From the NCBI GenBank assembly GCA_963792915.1, contig CAWBYD010000006.1:930001-994000 (forward strand): a DNA stretch of 64,000 nucleotides, in the 5' to 3' direction. Shown piece after piece: positions 7,160 to 17,038 of the stretch (position 1 is the first letter of the stretch; each line of letters begins with the position of its first letter). The notes below the pieces were generated by a model. It had not been told where the DNA came from, did no database searches, and was given only the letters and a program-made list of their open reading frames with translations. This DNA comes from Solirubrobacter sp963792915 (lineage in GTDB: Bacteria; Actinomycetota; Thermoleophilia; Solirubrobacterales; Solirubrobacteraceae). The position numbers and the translations under genes were made by a program.

Positions 7160-8404
7160 ATGGCGACGGCGGTCAGCACCCTCTATCCCGAGGCCTCGGA
7201 GGTCCGCAACGGGCTCCTGCGCATCGGCGGCTGCGATGCGCGCGAGCTGGCGCGGGAGTTCGGCACGCCCGCGTACATCGTCGCCGAGGACGACCTGCGG
7301 GCCCGTGCGCGCGAGTTCACGGCCGCGATGGGCGGCCACGAGGTGGTGTTCGCCTCCAAGGCATTCCCCTGCACCGCCGTGCTGCGGGTGTTCCGCGAGG
7401 AGGGGCTCTCCGTCGACGTCGCGAGCGGCGGCGAGCTCGCGCTGGCGCTGCGGGCCGGCTTCCCCGGCGAGCGCATCATCCTGCACGGCAACGCGAAGTC
7501 CGAGGCGGAGCTGCGCGCGGCGACCGCCGCCGGCGCCCGGATCGTGATCGACAACTTCGACGAGCTCGAGCGCCTGGAGCAGATCGCCGCCCCCGCCGAG
7601 GTCATGGTCCGCGTCACGCCGGGCGTCGTGGCCGACACGCACGCCGCGATCCTCACGGGCCATGCCGGCTCGAAGTTCGGCTTCTCCGTCGCCGACGCGC
7701 CGCACGCGATCGCGCGGCTCAACAATGCGGGCTGGGCCGACCTGCGCGGGCTGCACATGCACATCGGCTCCCAGCTGTTCGACCTCGCGCCGTGGCGGCT
7801 CGCCGTGGAGGCGATCGCCACGCTGGGCGACTTCGAGGCCTACGACCTGGGCGGCGGGCTCGCGGTCGCGTACACCCCCGAGCGCCGCCCGCCGAGCGTC
7901 GACGAGTACGCGCGCCAGATGATCGCGACCGCCGGCGAGCTGCTCGGGCCGGGCAAGCAGCTCTCGATCGAACCGGGCCGCGCGCTCGTCGCGACCGCGG
8001 GCGTGACGCTCTACACCGTCGAGTCGGTCAAGGACGTCGACCTCGAGGACGGCCGCGTGCGCTTCGTCGCCGTCGACGGCGGCATGTCCGACAACCTGCG
8101 CCCGATGCTCTACGACGCGCCCTACCACGCGGACATCGTCGAGCGCGTGGGTGCGCCGGGCACGCCCTGCACGGTGGTCGGCAAGCACTGCGAGTCCGGC
8201 GACGTGCTGATCCGCGAGACCGTCCTGCCCGACCCCCGCCCCGGGGACATCCTCGCCATGCCGGTCACGGGCGCCTACGTGTACGCGATGGCCAACAACT
8301 ACAACGGCGTCCCGCGCGCGCCGGTCATCTTCTGCTCGGGCGGCGACGCCCGCGTGGTGGTGCGCCGCGAGACCTACGAGGACCTGCATGCCAGAGACGT
8401 TTAG
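7160..8404 (+). CDS. lysA: Diaminopimelate decarboxylase
   Basis: 414 residues, normal length. Fold-type III PLP enzyme: PLP lysine Lys67 in VVFASKAFP, the SGGELALAL motif, HGNAKSEAEL, GSKFG, HMHIGSQ, the glycine-rich DLGGGLAV phosphate site, EPGRALV, and C-terminal CESGDVL with the catalytic Cys and the PVTGAYVYAM/NYNG region. It decarboxylates meso-diaminopimelate to L-lysine, the last step of lysine synthesis. First gene of an aspartate-family operon lysA-hom-thrC-thrB with overlapping genes. Confidence 0.96.
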   Translation: MATAVSTLYPEASEVRNGLLRIGGCDARELAREFGTPAYIVAEDDLRARAREFTAAMGGHEVVFASKAFPCTAVLRVFREEGLSVDVASGGELALALRAGFPGERIILHGNAKSEAELRAATAAGARIVIDNFDELERLEQIAAPAEVMVRVTPGVVADTHAAILTGHAGSKFGFSVADAPHAIARLNNAGWADLRGLHMHIGSQLFDLAPWRLAVEAIATLGDFEAYDLGGGLAVAYTPERRPPSVDEYARQMIATAGELLGPGKQLSIEPGRALVATAGVTLYTVESVKDVDLEDGRVRFVAVDGGMSDNLRPMLYDAPYHADIVERVGAPGTPCTVVGKHCESGDVLIRETVLPDPRPGDILAMPVTGAYVYAMANNYNGVPRAPVIFCSGGDARVVVRRETYEDLHARDV

Positions 8405-9608
8405 GGTCGGCCTGCTCGGCCATGGCACGGTCGGCGGCGCCTTCGAGACGCTGCTCGCCGAGCGCGCGGACGCGGTCGCCGCGATCACCGGGCTCAGGCC
8501 GCAGATCACCGGCGTGCTCACGCGCTCGCGGGGCGACTTCGACGCGATCCTGGCCGGCGCGGACCTCGTCGTCGAGCTGATCGGCGGCATCGACCCGGCG
8601 CGCGAGTACGTGCTCCGGGCGATGCGCGCGGGCAAGCACGTGGTCTCCGCCAACAAGCTGCTGCTGGCCCAGTACGGCGAGGAGCTGTGGTCGTGCGCGC
8701 GCGAGCACGGCGTCCAGTTGCGCTTCGAAGGCGCGGTGGCCGGCGTGGTGCCGGTCATCCGCGTGCTGCAGGAGACGCTCGCCGCGGCGCATGTCGAGCG
8801 CATCCACGGGATCGTCAACGGCACGACCAACTTCATCCTGTCCGAGATGGCCAAGGGCGGCGTCTCCTACGAGGACGCGCTGGCCCGCGCGCAGGCGCTC
8901 GGCTACGCCGAGGCCGACCCGACCGACGACGTCACCGGGCGCGACGCCGCCGCCAAGATGGCGATCCTCGCCCGGCTGGCGTTCTCGACCCCCGTGCACC
9001 TGGACCAGGTGATCTACGAGGGGATCGAGCACCTCACGGCCGATGACATGGCGTTCGCGCGCGACCTGGGGCTGGGCCTGAAGCTGATCGGCACCGCGGA
9101 GCGTGTGGACGGCGGGATCTCGGTGCGCGTGCACCCGGCGTTCCTGTATCCGGGCCACCCGCTGGCGAGCGTGTCGGGCCCGTTCAACGCCGTCACGGTC
9201 GAGTCCGACGCGATCACCGAGATCACCCTGTCGGGGCCCGGCGCGGGCGGCCCGCAGACGGCCAGCGCCGTCCTGGGCGACGTCGTGAGCGCGATGATCC
9301 CGCCCGCCTCGACGCCCGAGGCGACCGAGCAGCTGCCGGTCGTCACCGACGTGCGCTCGGCGTTCTACCTGGCCATGGAGGTCGACGACCAGCCCGGCGT
9401 CCTGGCCCAGGTCGCCGAGGTGCTGGGGATGCAGGGCGCGTCGATCAAGTCCGTCATCCAGCGCGGGATGGGCGACCAGGCGCGGCTCGTGATGGTCCTG
9501 CACCCGCTGCTCGAGTCGCGCTTCTACGGCGCCATCGCGCTGATCTCGCAGATGGACTTCGTGCGCGCCGCGCCGCGCGCGATCCGCGTGATCGAGGAGG
9601 AGTTCTGA
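8388..9608 (+). CDS. hom: Homoserine dehydrogenase
   Basis: 406 residues. N-terminal Rossmann domain (GLLGHGTVGG at residues 8-17), catalytic domain with GTTNFILSEM and the ADPTDDVTGRDAAAKMAIL signature, and a C-terminal ACT domain (about 325-406; MEVDDQPGVLAQVAEVL) that normally mediates threonine feedback. It reduces aspartate semialdehyde to homoserine with NAD(P)H. The ATG lies 17 bases inside lysA, and its TGA overlaps the thrC ATG (TGATG). Confidence 0.96.
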   Translation: MPETFRVGLLGHGTVGGAFETLLAERADAVAAITGLRPQITGVLTRSRGDFDAILAGADLVVELIGGIDPAREYVLRAMRAGKHVVSANKLLLAQYGEELWSCAREHGVQLRFEGAVAGVVPVIRVLQETLAAAHVERIHGIVNGTTNFILSEMAKGGVSYEDALARAQALGYAEADPTDDVTGRDAAAKMAILARLAFSTPVHLDQVIYEGIEHLTADDMAFARDLGLGLKLIGTAERVDGGISVRVHPAFLYPGHPLASVSGPFNAVTVESDAITEITLSGPGAGGPQTASAVLGDVVSAMIPPASTPEATEQLPVVTDVRSAFYLAMEVDDQPGVLAQVAEVLGMQGASIKSVIQRGMGDQARLVMVLHPLLESRFYGAIALISQMDFVRAAPRAIRVIEEEF

Positions 9609-10615
9609 TGGGCCTGATCGCGCGCTACCGCGAGCGGCTGCCGTTCGCCGCCGGAGACCCCGTCGTCTCGCTGGAAGAGGGCTCGACGCCGCTGGTGCTC
9701 GCCGAGCGCGTGTCCGAGCGCGCCGGCGTGGAGGTGTGGCTCAAGCTCGAGGGGGCGAACCCGACCGGCTCGTTCAAGGACCGCGGGATGACGTGCGCGG
9801 TGTCGGCCGCAGTGCGCGAGGGCGCGCAGGCCGTGATCTGCGCCTCGACCGGCAACACCGCCGCGTCGGCGGCCGCCTACGCCGCGCGCGCCGGCCTGCG
9901 CGGCGCGGTGATCGTGCCCGACGGCAAGATCGCCACCGGCAAGCTCGCCCAGGCGCTGATGCACGGCGCGCGCGTGATCGCGCTGCGCGGCAACTTCGAC
10001 CAGGCGCTGACGCTCGTGCGCGAGCTCGTCCAGCGCCACCCGATCGCGCTCGTGAACTCCGTCAACCCGTACCGGCTCGAAGGTCAGAAGACCGCGGCGT
10101 TCGAGGTGATCGACGCGCTCGGCGAGCTCGACGCGCTGTGCATCCCGGTCGGCAACGCGGGCAACGTGACCGCCTACTGGAAGGGCTTTCGCGAGCTCGG
10201 CGTCGCGCCGCGGCTGTTCGGCTTCCAGGCCGAGGGCGCCGCGCCGCTCGTGCACGGCGCGCCGGTCGCGAACCCGGAGACGGTGGCGAGCGCGATCCGG
10301 ATCGGCAACCCGGCGCGCTGGGAGGAGGCGATGGAGGCCTTCACGTCCTCGCGCGGCGCCGTGCGCGCGATCTCCGACGCGCAGATCCTTGAGGCCTACA
10401 AGTTCCTCGCCGCCCACGAGGGCGTGTTCTGCGAGCCGGCGTCGGCGGCCTCGGTGGCCGGGCTGCTGACACACGGTGTCGACGGCGCCGAGCGCGTCGT
10501 ATGCGTGCTCACCGGACACGGCCTCAAGGACCCGCAGACCGCGCTCGCCAACGCCGGTGCGGTGGTGCCCTGCTCGCCGGAGATCGACGCGGTCGAACGG
10601 GCCGTATTGCATTGA
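9608..10615 (+). CDS. thrC: Threonine synthase
   Basis: 335 residues, fold-type II PLP enzyme of the short (actinobacterial) type. PLP lysine Lys57 in PTGSFKDRGM, STGNTAASAAAYAAR as the phosphate/substrate loop, glycine loop PVGNAGN, and EPASAAS near the C-terminus. It converts O-phosphohomoserine to threonine. Starts within the hom stop and ends overlapping the thrB TTG, consistent with a single coupled operon. Confidence 0.95.
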   Translation: MGLIARYRERLPFAAGDPVVSLEEGSTPLVLAERVSERAGVEVWLKLEGANPTGSFKDRGMTCAVSAAVREGAQAVICASTGNTAASAAAYAARAGLRGAVIVPDGKIATGKLAQALMHGARVIALRGNFDQALTLVRELVQRHPIALVNSVNPYRLEGQKTAAFEVIDALGELDALCIPVGNAGNVTAYWKGFRELGVAPRLFGFQAEGAAPLVHGAPVANPETVASAIRIGNPARWEEAMEAFTSSRGAVRAISDAQILEAYKFLAAHEGVFCEPASAASVAGLLTHGVDGAERVVCVLTGHGLKDPQTALANAGAVVPCSPEIDAVERAVLH

Positions 10616-11463
10616 ACCGGCGCCGGCTCGTGCGCGTGCCCGCGAGCTCGGCCAACCTCGGGCCGGGCTTCGACGTGCTGGGCGCCGCACTCGACCTGCA
10701 GATGGAAGTCGAGGTCGCCGAGACCGGGCGCTTCGCGGTCCATACCGACCTCGCGATCGCGCGCGACCGGCGCAACCTGATGGTGCGCGGGTTCGCCGCG
10801 CTGCATCCGCCGGACGCCTTCGAGTTCACGATCCGCAGCGACATCCCGCTCTCCGGCGGCCTGGGGACGAGCGCGGCGGCGATCGTCGCGGGTCTCCTGG
10901 CGGCCGACTCGATCTTCGAGCTCGGCGCGGACCTGCTGGCCGAGGCGACGAAGCTCGAGGGCCACCCGGACAACGTCGCCGCGGCGCTGCTGGGCGGCTT
11001 CGTGCTGTGCTGCGACGGGCGCGCCGAGCGCTTCAACCCGCCGCCGGCGCTCGAGGGGCTGCTGGTGGTACCCGCCAAGGCCGTGCGCACCCAGAAGGCG
11101 CGCGAGGCGCTGCCGGCGCGGATCCCGATCGCCGACGCCGTCTTCAACGTCGCCCACACCGGGCTGCTGCTGCTCGGGCTCAGCCGCGGCGACCTCGACC
11201 TGATCGGGCGCGGGCTGGCCGACCGCATCCACCAGCCGCGGCGCGCGCACCTGTACCCGCGCTCCTGGGAGCTCGTCCAGCGCGCCCGCGACATCGGGGC
11301 ACTCGGGGCAACGATCTCCGGCGCCGGCCCCACGGTGCTCGTGTGGTGCGACGTCGCGTCGACCGGCGCCGTGGCCGCCCGGCTGCGCTCCGAGTGCGAC
11401 GGCTGGGCCGAGGTGCTGCGCGTCCCGTTCGCGCTCGCGGGCGCCGACGTGCGCGAACTCTGA
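10612..11463 (+). CDS. thrB: Homoserine kinase
   Basis: 283 residues from the TTG at 10612, which overlaps the thrC stop (TTGA); a GTG at 10630 is an alternative. GHMP kinase family: N-terminal VPASSANLGPGFD, ATP loop PLSGGLGTSAAA near residue 80, and C-terminal GATISGAGPTVL. It phosphorylates homoserine for ThrC. Last gene of the operon; the next gene has its own promoter-like sequence. Confidence 0.95.
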   Translation: MNRRRLVRVPASSANLGPGFDVLGAALDLQMEVEVAETGRFAVHTDLAIARDRRNLMVRGFAALHPPDAFEFTIRSDIPLSGGLGTSAAAIVAGLLAADSIFELGADLLAEATKLEGHPDNVAAALLGGFVLCCDGRAERFNPPPALEGLLVVPAKAVRTQKAREALPARIPIADAVFNVAHTGLLLLGLSRGDLDLIGRGLADRIHQPRRAHLYPRSWELVQRARDIGALGATISGAGPTVLVWCDVASTGAVAARLRSECDGWAEVLRVPFALAGADVREL

Positions 11464-11506
11464 AGCGCCGTTCACCGGCGTCAAACCGCCGCTCGTCGAT
11501 TCGTCG

Positions 11507-11535
11507 TTGACAGCAACGAATCCGGAGCGTAGCTT
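11507..11535 (+). promoter_or_regulatory. Sigma70-type promoter for the polysaccharide deacetylase gene
   Basis: TTGACA at 11507-11512, a 17-base spacer and TAGCTT at 11530-11535. It lies about 50 bases before the GGAGAG ribosome site and the start at 11584/11587. The -35 and spacing are textbook; the -10 is a weaker match. Confidence 0.5.
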
Positions 11536-11586
11536 CGCCTGGTGGCGGGACACTAGGCTCGGCAAGCGGAGGAGAGGACGCTGGTG

Positions 11587-13728
11587 ATGACGCTACGTGG
11601 CTTGGCGCTCGGCGCCGTGCTGATGCTGGTCGGTGCCGCGCCCGCAGCGGCAGCGCCCGACCTGACGCTGACCGCCACGCACGCGCGCGCGACGTTCCTG
11701 CGCGCGACGGCGCCGAATGCGACGCTCTACACCGGCACGTTGACCCTGACGGTCGCCAACGCCGGCCCCGACCCGACGGACGCCAGCACGGTGACGGTCA
11801 CCGACACGCTGCCCGCAGGCCTGTCGGCGCTGATCAACAACCCGGGCGCGGGCGCCGGCCCGGTCGCCGCCTCCGGCACGGGCTGGACGTGCACCGGCAC
11901 GCGCTGCACGCGCGCAGACGCGCTGGCGGCGGGCGCGAGCTACCCGCCGATCACCGTGACGGTCGCCGTGGCCTCCAACGCGGGCGCCTCGCTGCGCAAC
12001 GCCCCGACGGTCGCGGGCGGCGGCGACGCCGGCGGCGGCAGCGCGAGCGACACGATCGGAGTGGTGGCCGACGCGTGCCCGAACGGCTGGTATCCGGGCA
12101 CGCCGATCTTCGACTCCGGCGTGCCCAACCCCGAGCGCGCCGACGGCTGCACGCTGCTCGACCTCGTCTTCAACCAGGAGCCGTTCGCGGACCGCGCGGC
12201 GTTCGTCGCGGCGGTCGACGGCGCCGCCTCGGCATTCGGGCTGGACCTGCACGCCGCTGCCGAGCGCGCGCCGTTCGACCCCGCTGCGCCCGACAACTCG
12301 TGCACGACGCGCGTCGCGCTGACGTTCGACGACGGCCCGTCCTACTACCGCCCGCAGACGCTCGCCGCGCTGCGCGCCAAGCAGGTGCCGACGACGTTCT
12401 TCGACACCGGCATGCGGCTGCAGGCCAACCCGCAGATCACACGCGCCGAGCTGGCCGACGGGCACACCGTGCTGCTGCACACGTACGACCACCCGAACCT
12501 CAACGGCATCCCGGCGAGCGTGCTGGGCTTCGAGGTCACCGACACCGCCGCGATGTTCACGGCCGCGAGCGCGCCGCTGACCTTCAAGGTGCTGCGCCCG
12601 CCGTTCCTCTCGATCACCGCCGCGACCCAGGCGGCGCTCGCCGCGCTCGGCTTCACGGCGACGCCCAACCCGATCTCGGCGACCGACTGGGACCCGAGCC
12701 GCAGCGCAGCGCAGATCCGCGACGGGATCGTGAGCGGGCTGCGCCCCGGCGTCGCGATCCTGCTCCACGACGGCCCGGTCGACTCGCCCGCCGGGCAGGC
12801 GACCGAGGACTCGATTCCGCTGATCATCGACGCCGCGCGCCAGCGCGGCTACTGCTTCGGAACCGTCGACCCGACCGGCATGGTGTCCGCGAACCGCTAC
12901 GTGTCCGGCGGGCAGGCGTTCCCGCAGGTCACCAACCCGGTGCCGTACCTGCCGCTGGCCTATGCCGGCACGCCGCCCGCGCCGTCGTTCACGGTGCCGC
13001 AGCCGCTGCGCATCAAGCCCGCGCATGCGCCCGGCTTCCTGCATCCCGGCGAGCCCTCGCAGGTGACGCTGACCGTCTCGAACCCGACCGACACGGCGAC
13101 CGACGGCAGCACCACGACGGTCACCGACGCGCTGCCGGCCGGGCTCACCGGCACCGGCGCCTCGGGCACGGGCTGGACCTGCGGCGGGACCAACTCGGTC
13201 ACCTGCACGCGCAACGACGTGCTCGCGGCGGGCGCGTCGTTCCCGCCGATCACGATCGCGGTCACGTCCGCCAAGCCCGGCGCGGTGACCAACACGGCCA
13301 AGGTGACCGGCCGCAGCGGCAACGTCTGGGTCGACCAGCAGTCCGAGCAGATCGTGACCGGAGTCCCGGCGAGCGGCGACGTCGCGGCGACCGTGCCGGC
13401 GCAGCTCGCGCTCGCGCTCGGTCCGCCGGCCACGTTCGGCGCGTTCGTTCCGGGCGTCGCGCGGACCTACAGCGCCTCGACGACCGCGACCGTGACCTCC
13501 ACGGCGGGCGACGCGACGCTGACGGTCAGCGATCCGGGCCACCTGAGCAACGGCGCCTTCGCGCTGCCGCAGCCGCTGCAGGTCGGACCGCTGCCGGCCT
13601 GGAGCGCGCCGGTGTCCAACGACGTGCAGACGCTGAGCTTCCAGCAGGCGATCGGGGCGACCGACGCGCTGCGCACCGGGCCGTACTCGACGACGCTGAC
13701 GTTCACGCTGTCCACCACCAATCCGTAG
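11587..13728 (+). CDS. Secreted polysaccharide deacetylase with DUF11-type domains
   Basis: 713 residues from the ATG at 11587 (GTG at 11584 is possible; GGAGAG upstream). Order: signal peptide (about 1-23), a DUF11/Ig-like repeat (about 25-150), a NodB polysaccharide deacetylase domain (about 240-425) with metal/catalytic motifs TFDDGP and HTYDHP plus LRPPF and LLHDG, a second DUF11 domain (about 465-590), and a C-terminal module of about 110 residues (FGAFVPGVARTY ... LTFTLSTTNP). The enzyme should remove acetyl groups from a surface or environmental glycan. The C-terminal module is shared with the following SGNH gene, 8 bases downstream, so the two probably form a secreted pair. The two DUF11 copies share TVTDTLPAGL/TVTDALPAGL and SGTGWTC. 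Confidence 0.85.
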   Translation: MTLRGLALGAVLMLVGAAPAAAAPDLTLTATHARATFLRATAPNATLYTGTLTLTVANAGPDPTDASTVTVTDTLPAGLSALINNPGAGAGPVAASGTGWTCTGTRCTRADALAAGASYPPITVTVAVASNAGASLRNAPTVAGGGDAGGGSASDTIGVVADACPNGWYPGTPIFDSGVPNPERADGCTLLDLVFNQEPFADRAAFVAAVDGAASAFGLDLHAAAERAPFDPAAPDNSCTTRVALTFDDGPSYYRPQTLAALRAKQVPTTFFDTGMRLQANPQITRAELADGHTVLLHTYDHPNLNGIPASVLGFEVTDTAAMFTAASAPLTFKVLRPPFLSITAATQAALAALGFTATPNPISATDWDPSRSAAQIRDGIVSGLRPGVAILLHDGPVDSPAGQATEDSIPLIIDAARQRGYCFGTVDPTGMVSANRYVSGGQAFPQVTNPVPYLPLAYAGTPPAPSFTVPQPLRIKPAHAPGFLHPGEPSQVTLTVSNPTDTATDGSTTTVTDALPAGLTGTGASGTGWTCGGTNSVTCTRNDVLAAGASFPPITIAVTSAKPGAVTNTAKVTGRSGNVWVDQQSEQIVTGVPASGDVAATVPAQLALALGPPATFGAFVPGVARTYSASTTATVTSTAGDATLTVSDPGHLSNGAFALPQPLQVGPLPAWSAPVSNDVQTLSFQQAIGATDALRTGPYSTTLTFTLSTTNP

Positions 13729-13736
13729 GGGGAGAG

Positions 13737-15369
13737 ATGCGAGGGAGGATTGCGCTGCTGGCCGCTGGAGCGGCCGCAGCGGTGGCCGTCCCGATCGCGA
13801 CCGGCGACGACACGCCGCCGCCGCCCGGGACGTACTGGGTCTCGACCTGGGGCACGAGCGCCCAGCCGGACTCCAAGCGCACGTTCAACGACCTGACGAT
13901 CCGCAACATCGTCCACACCAGCGTCGGCGGCAAGGCGCTGCGGATCCGGATCACGAACGCGTACGGCGGCAACCCCGCCGCGGCGGGCGACGCCTACGAC
14001 ACGATCCCGCTGCAGGTCGGGACGGTGTACGTCGGGCGGCGCTCGGGCGACCACCGCGGCGGTCGTCCCCGGGACGCAGACCCAGGTGTTCTTCGGCGGG
14101 CGCCCGGGCGTGCGGCTCTCGCCCGGGACCGACGCGGTCTCCGACCCCGTTCCGCTGGCGACCACCGACGGCGACACCCTCGCCGTGTCGATCTACGTCA
14201 AGGGTACGACGCCCAACGCGACGTATCACTCGGGCGCCAAGCAGCGCTCCTATATGACGCGCACGGCGACCGGCGACCACGCCGCCGAGACCGACGCGAC
14301 GAACTTCACGACGAACACCACGAGCTGGTGGTTCCTGGACGACGTGAGCGTCGCCACCGACACGCAGCTCGGTTCCGTCGTCACGCTCGGGGACTCGATC
14401 ACCGACGACGCCAACGGCACGTCGGACACCAACCACCGCTGGCCGGACTTCCTCGCGAGCCGCCTCACGAGCGGCGTCGTGCGCGGCGTCGTCAACGAGG
14501 GCATCAGCGGCAACTCGATCCTGAAGGACTTCAACTGCTGCGGCGGCAACCCGAGCGCGATCTCGCGGCTGGACCGCGACGTGCTCTCGCACGACGCGGT
14601 GCGCACCGTGATCGTGCTGCTCGGGATCAACGACCTCGGCAACTACCCCGACGATCAGAGCAACGTCGACGACATCGAGGACGGGATGCGCCAGCTCGCC
14701 GAGCGCGTCCACCGCGCCGGCGCGCGCTTCGAGATGGGCACGATCACGCCGTTCCAGAACGCGACCCTGGCCAACTACTACGACCCGGTCAAGGAGGCCA
14801 AGCGCGAGCAGCTGAACGCGTTCATCCGCAGCGCGCCCTACTGGGACGGGGTCGTCGACTTCGAGAAGGCCCTGCAGGACCCCGCCAACCCGCTGATGAT
14901 GCTGCCGGCCTATGACAGCGGCGACCACCTGCACCCCAACGACGCCGGCAACCAGGCGCTGGCCAACGCGGTCCAGTGGGTCGAGGCACCGACGATCGCA
15001 GTCAACGTCCCGGCCGAGCCGGTCGGCGGCACGGTGCCGGCGACGCTGTCGCTGACCATGGGCCCGGCCGCGTCGTTCGGCGCGTTCGTCCCGGGCGTCG
15101 CGCAGACCTACACGGCGTCGACCACCGCGACGGTGACCTCGAGCGCGGGCGACGCCACGCTCTCGGTCAGCGATCCGGGGCACCTGGCCAACGGCGCGTT
15201 CACGCTCCCGCAGCCGCTGGTGGTGGGCCCGCTGCCGAGCTGGAGCGGGCCGGTGTCGAACGCGCTGGTGACGATCACGTTCTCGCAGGCGATCGGCGCC
15301 ACCGACGCGCTGCGCACCGGCGACTACTCGAAGACGCTGACGTTCACGTTGTCGACAACGGCGCCGTGA
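13737..15369 (+). pseudogene. Secreted SGNH/GDSL hydrolase, interrupted by a +1 frameshift
   Basis: The ATG at 13737 follows a GGGGGAGAG site and encodes a signal peptide and the family N-terminal domain (YWVSTWGTSAQ, IRNIVHTSVGGKALRIRI). The frame then runs out after VYVGRRSG at about 14049; the homologous sequence continues one base later (TTAAVVPGTQTQVFFGG) to the stop at 15369. The extra base is in a GGG run at 14045-14047. The second part has all SGNH blocks: TLGDSITDD (nucleophile Ser), GISGNS, LGINDLGN and DHLHPNDAGN (Asp/His), then the C-terminal module also found in the preceding deacetylase. Joined, it is about 543 residues and looks catalytically complete. It may be a sequencing error, a real pseudogene, or a shorter protein from a GTG at 14086. 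The last 26 bases overlap the convergent gene. Confidence 0.75.
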
Positions 15370-16222
15370 TGCGCGCCCGCACCGTCGTCCCCTGCGACCC
15401 GGAACGGACCTGGACCAGGTCACAGACCTGATTGGCGATCCACAGCCCCCGGCCGTCGAGCGCCTCACGAGCGGGCGCGCGGCGGCCGGCGAGCGGGTCC
15501 GCGAGCCGTCCGCGATCCTTGATCTCGCAGATCAGCGAGCCGTTGTCGCGCCACACGCGCAGGACGCCGCGGCCGCCGCCGTGGCGGATGCTGTTGGCCG
15601 CGAGTTCGTTGATCGCCAGCACGAGGTCGGCGCCGCCACCGCATTCCTCGACCAGCCGGCGCACCTCGCCCAGCCCCTGGGCCTCGAAGCCGAGGATGCG
15701 CGCGGTGGCGGGCGGCGGGGCGAGCGGCGCGTCGAACGGCGACAGCGCGTCCTTGGTGCGAAACAGCGGGCTGGCGGCGCCGTCGACGCGCGGGTGGCTG
15801 CAGCGCGCCTCGCGCAGCACGGCCGGGGCGAGCGCGCGGTCGTACGGGCACAGCAGGCTGAACGGCCGCTGGTCGAACGCAACGTTCAGCAGCGCCTCGT
15901 GAAGCTGGCACTCGACCAGCTCGGCGCCGCCGCGGCCGCGCCAGACCGGCTCGCCGATCCCGCGCGCGGGACCGTCGTGGCGGTCGATGAACTCCTGCCA
16001 GGCGGGGATGATGCGCGCCGGGTTGCGACCCAGCACCGCCATGTCGGCGTACTCGATCGCGCTGCCGAAGCGCGAGCGCAGCGCGTTCAGCCTGGCGGCC
16101 GAGGAGGCCACCAGCACCGGCTCGCCGGCGTCGAGCCCGGCCTGGACGTAGGGGACGGCACCGGCGAGGAAGCCTTCGCGCCCTTCGTAGAGGAGCGCCT
16201 CATGCCGGAACCCGAGTGTCAC
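15344..16222 (-). CDS. MEDS sensor domain fused to anti-sigma-type GHKL ATPase
   Basis: 292 residues, GTG start with GGAGG just upstream. The first about 150 residues match the MEDS (DcmR-like) sensory domain: FRHEALLYEGREGF, DAGEPVLVASS, and a CPYDRALAP region. The C-terminal about 120 residues are a HATPase_c_2 domain with N box LAINELAANSIRHGG and glycine loops (IKDRGRLADPL, GRGLWIANQVCD). Such fusions are common in actinobacteria and are thought to bind anti-anti-sigma or sigma proteins in response to a ligand or redox cue. Last gene of the FHA-ParA-MEDS run (34-base gap after ParA). Confidence 0.83.
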   Translation of the reverse strand: MTLGFRHEALLYEGREGFLAGAVPYVQAGLDAGEPVLVASSAARLNALRSRFGSAIEYADMAVLGRNPARIIPAWQEFIDRHDGPARGIGEPVWRGRGGAELVECQLHEALLNVAFDQRPFSLLCPYDRALAPAVLREARCSHPRVDGAASPLFRTKDALSPFDAPLAPPPATARILGFEAQGLGEVRRLVEECGGGADLVLAINELAANSIRHGGGRGVLRVWRDNGSLICEIKDRGRLADPLAGRRAPAREALDGRGLWIANQVCDLVQVRSGSQGTTVRARITAPLSTT

Positions 16223-16256
16223 GTCCTCCGCTGAGGGTAGCTCGCGTATTGGCGAA

Positions 16257-17015
16257 TCAGCGAACCTGGAGCTCGCGACGTCCGATTCGGGTCAGGATCT
16301 CGTTGCCGAGCGCGAGATAGTCGGTGGCGAGATCGGGCCGGTACTCGAGGATCGAGAGCGCCTTCTCGGCCGACTCCGCGTAGGCGATCGAGGCCCGGAT
16401 GACGGTCGTGAAGAGCTTGTCACCGTACGCCTCGCTGAGCTGCGTGTACGCGTCGCGCGAGTGCTTGGTGCGCATGTCGGCGATGTTCATCAGCACGCCC
16501 AGCAGCTCGAGCTCGTCGTTGTAGAACTCGCGTGCCTGCTCGATCACCTCGAGCGCGCCGTTGACGCCCTGCAGCGCGAAGTACTGCGCCTCGCTGGAGA
16601 TCAGCGCGTAGTCGGCGGCGACGAGGCCGTTGATCGTCAGCAGCCCGAGCGCGGGCGGGCAGTCGATCAGGATCACGTCGTGGTGCTTGCGGGCGTCCTT
16701 GAGCGCCTTGCGGAGCACCAGCTCGCGACCCATCTTGCCCGACAGCGAGCGCTCGACCTCGGCGAGGATCGGCGTCGCGGGGACGATTCCCTCGTGCGTG
16801 GCGTCGCGCACCTTCGCCGCGCCGGTCAGGACGTCGGCGATCGTCGGACTGGCGTCGGCGGGGACGTCGAAGTAGTCCGACAGGTTGCCCTGTGGATCGA
16901 GGTCGATCGCCAGGACGTCGAGGCCGACGCGCCGCAGCACGTCGGCCAAGGTGCGGACGGTCGTGGTCTTGCCCGTGCCGCCCTTGAGCGACAGGACCGC
17001 GATCGTGTCGGCCAT
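16257..17015 (-). CDS. ParA/Soj-family ATPase
   Basis: 252 residues from the ATG at 17015. Deviant Walker A KGGTGKT at residues 11-17 with the signature Lys11, switch I-like DLDPQGNLSDYF, Walker B VILIDCPPALG, and a typical ParA C-terminus. No ParB partner or parS-like site is adjacent, so it is more likely an orphan ParA positioning a cellular cargo or a plasmid-derived copy than the chromosomal segregation protein. An FHA gene lies 23 bases upstream on the same strand, suggesting phospho-dependent regulation or localisation of the pair. Confidence 0.9.
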   Translation of the reverse strand: MADTIAVLSLKGGTGKTTTVRTLADVLRRVGLDVLAIDLDPQGNLSDYFDVPADASPTIADVLTGAAKVRDATHEGIVPATPILAEVERSLSGKMGRELVLRKALKDARKHHDVILIDCPPALGLLTINGLVAADYALISSEAQYFALQGVNGALEVIEQAREFYNDELELLGVLMNIADMRTKHSRDAYTQLSEAYGDKLFTTVIRASIAYAESAEKALSILEYRPDLATDYLALGNEILTRIGRRELQVR

Positions 17016-17038
17016 GGGGCCGCCACGATATCGGGGTC

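Noticed and set aside
11889..14915. A 1008-codon plus-strand frame across the deacetylase and SGNH genes
   Set aside because: Only its part from 13737 to about 14049 is protein-like (start of the SGNH gene); the rest is Arg-rich shadow.
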